This document shows, piece by piece, positions 57,598 to 64,000 of a DNA stretch of 64,000 bases; within the stretch, counting starts at the first letter, position 1, and the number at the start of each line of letters is the position of its first letter. Under the pieces are notes generated by a model. The model did no database searches and was not told the origin of the DNA. It saw only the letters and a program-made list of their open reading frames with translations. Source of the stretch: Sepioteuthis lessoniana (taxonomy: Eukaryota > Mollusca > Cephalopoda > Myopsida > Loliginidae); assembly GCA_963585895.1 (NCBI GenBank), contig OY757904.1, positions 87,020,543 through 87,084,542 of the forward strand. The letters are read 5' to 3'. The position numbers and the translations under genes are program-made.

Positions 57598-59779
57598 ACC
57601 TGTATCAACAAAAGGAGAAATATCACCACTGTGCTCATGTTGTGCATAGTCTCCGCTAACATGCGTTCGTTTCAGCAAAACGCGTGCTATGACCTCAACG
57701 TCTTTCAATAATTAAGATTCAGAAGCAAAGTTAGGGTTCATCAGCAGGTTTATTAACCGACAGGAAAAGGTAAAACTGAAAAAACGTGCATGGAATAATT
57801 TACACAAAAGTTGTGAGGGGCTAGAAACCTAATATAACTTAAGGAGCCGTGGGTTAAATAAATTAAATGTAGCAGACAGTTTTTCAATGAAAGGGGTAGA
57901 TCAACATTATAAATAACTCTAGGAAGTGAAGAATAAAAATGACTTTCAAGTAAAAGTCGAGTTAATGAGCAACGGTGAAAAGTGTAAATTGAGTTCACTA
58001 AAGGGAAATTATGAAATATTGAATAAATAGGTCTATTTATCAAAAGGAGAAAGTCAATATTTCTTACCGATGATGCTCAAAAACTTAGCCTTATTGGGAG
58101 GAATTAATAAAGCGGCTTCATTCTGGGAAGCTCTAGTCTTTTTACTTGATAAAGGGATGAAATCAGACGTCATCTCACAGAGACTAGTCTAAGACTATAC
58201 AAGGGGCCACTATGAGAGATAAGCAATTGACTAATTTACTTATTTACAAAGCTTTGCACACAGCACTCAGTCTGCTGTTCTTAAGTGTTCCCCAATTTCA
58301 GAATTAAGCAGGCTCATCGATGCTTACTTTCAGTAATCTAATGAAAAACGGTGTGTTCAAGCGTGACTTATCCGTAAGATTAAACAAACTAAGCTTTGCT
58401 TAATCTGGCACAGAGATTGTTCACTGTACCTGCTGTTACTTAGTGGTCACCTATCTAAAAACAGAGCAGTCTCATCGCTGCTTAACTTCTGTGAGGTAAC
58501 AGAAACCGATGTTTTAACCGTAAATTGACTGTAATTGAATGCATTGTACGCAGTAGAATGAGTAGATGGATGTGTTGAGCGGTACCAGTATTGAATTGGT
58601 GTGTGATATGCAATGTTCTGCTTCGTTGGATAATAGATATCTTTGTCAGTTGCTTGCTGTTTCATTCTGGCATCATTTGTGGGCGTCTCCAATTTTCATG
58701 TGTCCCTGATGTCTGTTTGAAATTTATATATGTTTGCTATACCTTTGCTTTTGCGAATGTTGTTTACAAAAATCTGCAGCTGTGGAGATAATAGGTTCCA
58801 TCCTTTGCAGCCAAATCATGTCCGGGTCCCATAACTGACACAACGACAATGCCACTTCTTCACAAGCTCTTTACGTCACACTTACTTCATCCGGCTGAGT
58901 TTATCTCTGGTGGGTGACGGAACCATTCATTCTATTGCTATCACGAAATTTTTTACACTTCATTTTATTCTTTGAAACCTATCATACACAACTAAAATAA
59001 ACATTTTTATGCCTGTTATATATCTTTTATTTTATTCATATCAACCAATCTCTTCATATCAATCAATTAATGAAACGGTTCTAATGCTATTTCTACTCAA
59101 ATTCACTCTCTCAAATAAAGTCTTTCTCAAATAAAGTCAGTTGCTTTCATAAAACCGAAACTTCGCTCTTTGTATTTGTTAGTGGAAGAAATATATTCCT
59201 ATTACAGAAATAAAAAGCAATATGCTACATTCAAAACCAGTTGGAGGAAGTTTAAAGATTGAAATATTAAGGTGGTGAAGAATTATAAAGATGATGAAGT
59301 CATAAATTATGGAACAAAATAACTAAATAGGAGACATTACTTACAGATCAATCCTCTAATGGGCACAACACGTAGTCTCTTGTTCACTGCTTGATAGCAA
59401 TGGATATGCAATCGTAGTGATTGTGTAGAAATATGTTTTTAGCTATCCGATGGTGTTAATGGGATTCGTGTATCTGTTGAAGTGAAAATAGATAAGTGGG
59501 TTCACTTTTGGAATAATCCTCAACATTAGCAACCTGATCTTACAACCGACTTGTGAGAAATCTCGTTGTTATATAACATTGTTTTTATATTTTTTATATT
59601 ATTTTTAATCTTTTGTCTAAGTTTTATCACTTTTAAGCAGTAAAATTATATCAAAATAATTATAATTTACGTATTTGCTATTTTTTTAATTTTGTATTTT
59701 TAGTCTATAATTTTATATCTTATAGTTTATAAAATATTTGATTTCCACATGTACATATGCTACACTCTGATCTTGAGAA
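57598..59779. other. Unannotated DNA
   Basis: No gene recognised. Two loosely similar segments, AGCAGGCTCATCGATGCTTA (about 58308) and AGCAGTCTCATCGCTGCTTA (about 58465), suggest a decayed local duplication. Confidence 0.5.
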
Positions 59780-59999
59780 ATGCCAGAAAGTGACACGTTG
59801 ACCTTTGGAAGAGTACGAAGCTACTATACTTTGATCTGCGGCAGAAGTGCCGGTCCACATATAAATAGTCTCGTAATTTATAGCAAAAATTACTTAAGTT
59901 ATAATATGAATTCTAGAAATTGGATGGGATCGGATATCTCAATTAATGGTCACCAAAAGCGGTCTTTAAGTGAGTTTAAAGAAATCAACAGATAGAACT

Positions 60000-60043
60000 T
60001 AACACGTGCAATCCAATGATTAAACCACTGAGCTATATCTACA
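60000..60043 (-). mobile_element. Possible tRNA-like SINE head
   Basis: On the minus strand: TAGATATAGCTCAGTGGTTT (A box) and TGGATTGCACGTGTTAAG; the B box (AGTTCTATC) is weak. Sequence downstream to about 59780 could be its body. No second copy in the window. Confidence 0.35.
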
Positions 60044-62009
60044 AGTATTTCTACTTGAAACAGCTTCTCCTATTGTTTCATTGTTCTAATAATCATAATG
60101 CAACCCTCTTGTAGCATTAACTGTTTTTATTATCTTGATCATATCCATTATTGTCATCATTTCATGTGGTTTTATCGTATTCTTTGCCGACGGCAATCTC
60201 TCCTTAGGCTGCATTATATTTTTCCAATGATAAGAGTATGAGCAAATAAAAAAGGAAAATGTTATCAGTGCTAAATATCCTATCCAGAATTAATGGTCTT
60301 TGAAAGCAAAAAATAGATGTAAGTGATGATTATGGGTAGAAAATAATAGGAACCGACAAATGAGAAGAGAACGACAAAGGAAGATATTCAAGCAGAAAAA
60401 TGAAGCTTTGAAAATAGCAGAAAAATACAATGTTGGGGTAAATCGAAAGAACACTAGAATGAATAAACTGAGTATTACAAAAATATCATAAGAACGATTA
60501 TAACAAAAAAAAAAACAACAAAAAGCGGGGGAAAATCTAGGAAAGATTTTTTCAAATATGAATTTTTTTTTCAATTTGCTTTCATATTTATTTTTGCTTT
60601 TTGTTTATCAATAAAATATATCTTAAATGCGATATAAAAATACTGTTAGTAACAATTTTTAAAATACTCAAGAATTTTTTTGTGCGTATAGAGCTTTGTT
60701 TGGAACAAGATTGGAATAATTTAATGACCAGAGAAAAAATGAAGAAATGTCCTTAATCCTGCACTCTCCATTCAACTGCAGCTTTCAAAAAGAGCCTTTT
60801 GCAAGTTTCGATCGACTGAAATGTTACTAAGTTTATAAAAATGCTATGTTTGGCTTCAGTTTGTTAGTCATACGTAATTAACGCTAAAAATTAAATGCGA
60901 AGAATTATTAATTCTACCAGCAAAATAATATTACTGTTGTATAGCCGTAATGATATCAATAACAACAATAAGAATACAAATACAGGCGGTACGAACGATT
61001 TTATTTCTTACTACCTTCAGTCTTTGGCGACACGAAGAGAGAGACGCAAATCATAAAAGCCTATGCTAACCATACTATACTGCCCCCGATCACGCACGGC
61101 GCATATTGTGGTGTCTTAGATCTCAACTCATCTCAGCTGGTTGTGACCCAAACTGATCTGCTTTGATCAGATCCGAATAACCCAACCGTGCGCTTTGCAA
61201 AATCCTTAAATTATCTGGACCATTTCTTCCGGGTACGACGTCAACCACCCACTCAATTCGCCTCCAACGGCCGTCGCGCCCCATTTCCTGTATGGGGATT
61301 TATTATGACAATTATCATTGTCATATCCTTTCAGCACGGGCGTAAGAGAGCACCATCTGACTGTAGCACCTGAAGTAAGAGACACCGAGTAGTTCAAAGC
61401 CTTACCAAACTAAATAATAAAATATAATTAACGAAAAATGACTGATATAAAAAAATCATTACTTTAATTATATAACATTACCACACGAATATCCATTATC
61501 AATTACTATGGGATTCTATTCATCCATACACCCAGAGTAGGTATTACCTTGATTGCAAAAGACGTTCAATAGTTTTTTTCTGATATCTCGATTAGAAGAG
61601 ACAATAATGAATTATTCTAAAGAAAAAAGAATTCCTGTAAGCTCAAGCTGACCAATCGGTAACCAGTCAATGTAACCTTTTGATGAAGGCACCACTGCTG
61701 GTGCCCTGTTGCCAGGCATGGTTCCGCTTGGTTTGACAACGTCGGTGTTAGTCACAACCGTCTACCCTTCGGCCTAAGTTGTATTTTGATCACAGAATGT
61801 GAGAAGATCACTTGATAAAGTCACCGAAGTGGTGAACAGATTGACAGCCAGTGGTTACATCAAAATAATTCGCTAACACAAAAATGCAAAATCAATACAA
61901 GTTAGAAATGTAACAACTCCTTTTGTTTATGTCATTTGTTGTACACAACAGTTTAACCTTTCTCATTACTGTCCTACTCGAGTGACACTGAAATATGTAA
62001 CACAATCAT
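60044..62009. other. Unannotated DNA
   Basis: GC-richer block at 61000-61390 and another at 61680-61780 without coding motifs. Otherwise AT-rich. Confidence 0.5.
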
Positions 62010-62335
62010 AAACGGTCTAGTAGTCGGCCAAGTCTTTGAGTCTGGCAACAGGTCTCAGTTCAGGAGTCTCTCAAATCGATGTTCTCTCTGACTTCGACTA
62101 GCTTAGCAACACAGATAAAAACAGCCTAATATAATGCCAAGTCAGAACCTGGTACAGGGCCTCGGTTCAGGAGGTCTCTCAAATAGACGTGGACGTTGGT
62201 AGACTTTCTTCCGACTCTGAATCTTCTTGCCTCTGCCTGAAACCAGCCACAAACGGTCGAGTGGTAAGACAAGTGTTTCGTGTTTGGAGTCGAGTCTGGC
62301 ACGATGTCTCAGGTGCAGTGGCAGTGGTAGAGTTA
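62010..62335 (+). repeat. Locally repeated tRNA-like or LTR-like units
   Basis: AACGGTCTAGTAGTCGG...GAGTCTGGCAACAGGTCTCAG (62010) recurs as AACGGTCGAGTGGTAAG...GAGTCTGGCACGATGTCTCAG (62252). A middle unit, GGTTCAGGAGGTCTCTCAAA (62162), matches CAGTTCAGGAGTCTCTCAAA (62056). The A-box-like (CGAGTGGTAAG) start hints at SINE heads. Confidence 0.5.
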
Positions 62336-62780
62336 TTCTTTTTAGAATCTCTTGAATCCAGTGTCCAACCGGCGTTGGTATTGAGGAATTTTAAATTTAC
62401 CCGTTTTTTTCCTAAAAATATTTATATAATATTAGCATAAGCACATATCAATTATGTTCCCTATGTTGTTTCATTTGTAATGTATATGGAAAGGCATTAT
62501 TTTATTGTAATGGGAACATCTTCTTGGAAGGGATTTTTATGGTTGTCACCGCCGAAAGGAAATGACGGGATTTTTTGGAACTGACATCACTTGCTGAGAG
62601 AATATCCCTTTTGGGGCTGAAGCCGTGGAGGAGAGAAGACGTAATTTTTGTTGTCCTGTGAATTTTCGCAGGATGTGCTTTTTTTAAGCATTGCTGTTCC
62701 CTACAGTTAAGGGAAAATAGTGAATAAGGAGTAAATACCTCTGAGAATTTTGCTGCTGTGCTGAACCCTCTTAAAGAAAT

Positions 62781-62950
62781 AAGCTGTTACCTCTATCTGT
62801 GAATTTGTGCAGTCTTCACTTTAGCCACGAGATGTCCCAGAACTACCCTCTGCTACCAGTGTTCCAGAACTACTCTGCTATAACGTATTCTTCCTGGCGA
62901 AATATGCTGTTACCTATATCTGTGAATTTGTGCTGTCTCGACCTTAGCCA
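62781..62950. repeat. 45-bp direct repeats 125 bp apart
   Basis: GCTGTTACCTCTATCTGTGA at 62781 and GCTGTTACCTATATCTGTGA at 62906 start copies about 45 bp long (to ...TTTAGCCA and ...CTTAGCCA) with five differences, i.e. a tandem duplication of a roughly 125-bp unit. Confidence 0.8.
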
Positions 62951-64000
62951 TTTAAATTTGCAACTATATACAAGTGATGAAAAAAAACTGCTGAATGAAC
63001 TCCCATGTGTCTGCATTATTCGCTATATTCTTAACGGAAAAGTGAACAGGTATTCCCAAAAGATATTTTTCGCCTAAGAGACTTTCAAGTCTTTTTTTTT
63101 CCATTCATACAACACCCATTTTTTAGTTGTAAGTAGCAGCTCTTTTGTTTGTTGAAGACAGATCAGTTCCTTGTAATTCATAAGAGGTCCAGTTTTTTTT
63201 CGAAACAATTTGTATCATTGTTACTTGATTCAGTTTTTTTTACTGGTTGCTAAAATTTTAGCAACTAATGTTTTTCTTTGTAAATTTGTAACTCCTTTTA
63301 TTTATTTCTATTTACATGGTAATAAATAGTTCTTAGTTGTACGCACGAGACACGTTTGTATTTTTATTTTTTCCTTTCTCTTTTTTCAAAGTGCTATTTT
63401 ATTATCCATGAAAGGATTCGTTTTTTTTTATATAAAAATTAATCCTTTTACGTTTTTACAATTATTACGTGAATTTCTAAATTTTATCATTCAGCGTACT
63501 TAGACAAAGTTTATGGGAATATAGGAAATTGCCATTTTCTATACTTTTACAATAAAAGCAATCAAAAAGTGACACCTGTTTTTGAAGAAAATCTGTATGA
63601 CATAGTATAATTGTATATATCTTTATGCACTGGCTTAATTCTTTGCAGAAACTGAAAATATAAATTCTGAATGCTGAATCCAGTTATTTTCTATTATCTA
63701 AGTTCTAGAATGAAGTATTTTGTTTTCAGTATTTCCCTTTCTAGTAAAATTATGCTACTCCTAGGCGCAAGTATTTAAGTTTTAATATGATAAAATATTA
63801 TATCAAATTAAAAAGACTAACGAAATTATATAAGAAGATTACACTTATTTTTATTTTATTTTTATTGATTTCTGTATCAATTATCAATCATCAATTATAC
63901 TTTAAACTTATTTAAAACAGAGAAGAATAATCGAAGATTAAAACAGCTTGAACATTAGCTCTTCCCATCACCCTCGGCTTTCATAGGTAAATTTTCCTAA
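62951..64000. other. AT-rich DNA without recognised content
   Basis: No gene, repeat or terminal structure supported up to the end of the window. Confidence 0.6.

Noticed and set aside
61010-61390. GC-rich block as a promoter or CpG island of a gene
   Set aside because: No exon-like frame or TATA/initiator arrangement could be tied to a gene on either side.
1-64000. CRISPR array or bacterial operon
   Set aside because: The regular repeats are microsatellites or minisatellites without spacers. Gene density, retrotransposons and SINEs point to an animal nuclear genome.

Overview
The window looks like repeat-dominated nuclear DNA of a cephalopod mollusc, most likely an octopus. It is AT-rich, full of long (TA)n, (CA)n and (CT)n microsatellites, and carries decayed copies of several transposon families that I associate with octopus assemblies: mariner/SETMAR-like transposase fragments, R4/Dong-type LINEs, an RTE-like LINE, Tx1-like LINEs and tRNA-derived SINEs. 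I recognise no host gene, rRNA, functional tRNA gene or CRISPR array. The organism call is inference from family resemblance; other lophotrochozoans are possible.

Layout. 1-2410: minus-strand Tx1-like LINE, cut by the window edge. 2412-10600: plus-strand fragments of endonuclease-type (RLE) LINEs of the R4/Dong type, several ending in (AAT)n, with a truncated SINE at 3764-3978. 10600-16517: mostly unannotatable AT-rich DNA, a possible solo LTR (12464-13743) and a hairpin MITE (14141-14240). 16518-17960: RTE-like reverse transcriptase split by a SINE with a 13-bp target duplication. 20718-24460: more R4-type copies on both strands. 24984-27440: ORF1-like retroposon with a 52-bp-periodic 3' region, then an APE endonuclease fragment. 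27445-30090: the longest R4-type copy and a second fragment. 30320-31809: a second copy of the 52-bp-repeat retroposon, then a TIR element hosting a SINE. 32002-33380: one (TA)n tract apparently broken into four by a mariner, a fold-back element and a SINE head. 33463-33516: hammerhead-ribozyme motif of the Penelope type. 33850-39000: nearly complete minus-strand Tx1-like LINE. 39300-40564: Tc1 element with intact ends. 41600-46000: several hairpin/MITE elements. 49192-50075: internally deleted mariner with intact ends. 53890-57597: minus-strand Ty3/gypsy remains with a 172-bp 5' LTR and a SINE inside. 57600-64000: no recognisable gene, some local repeats.

No open pathway links these parts. 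What the window records is successive layers of insertion: SINEs inside LINEs, inside a DNA transposon and inside a gypsy element; TA-targeting transposons inside a TA microsatellite; and two mariner copies with different internal deletions. Every transposon coding region I examined carries frameshifts, stops or lost key residues, so nothing here appears autonomously active. The most interesting items are the hammerhead motif, the ORF1-only retroposon with a 52-bp repeat tail and detached tail copies, and the family of palindromic elements in TA-rich sites.
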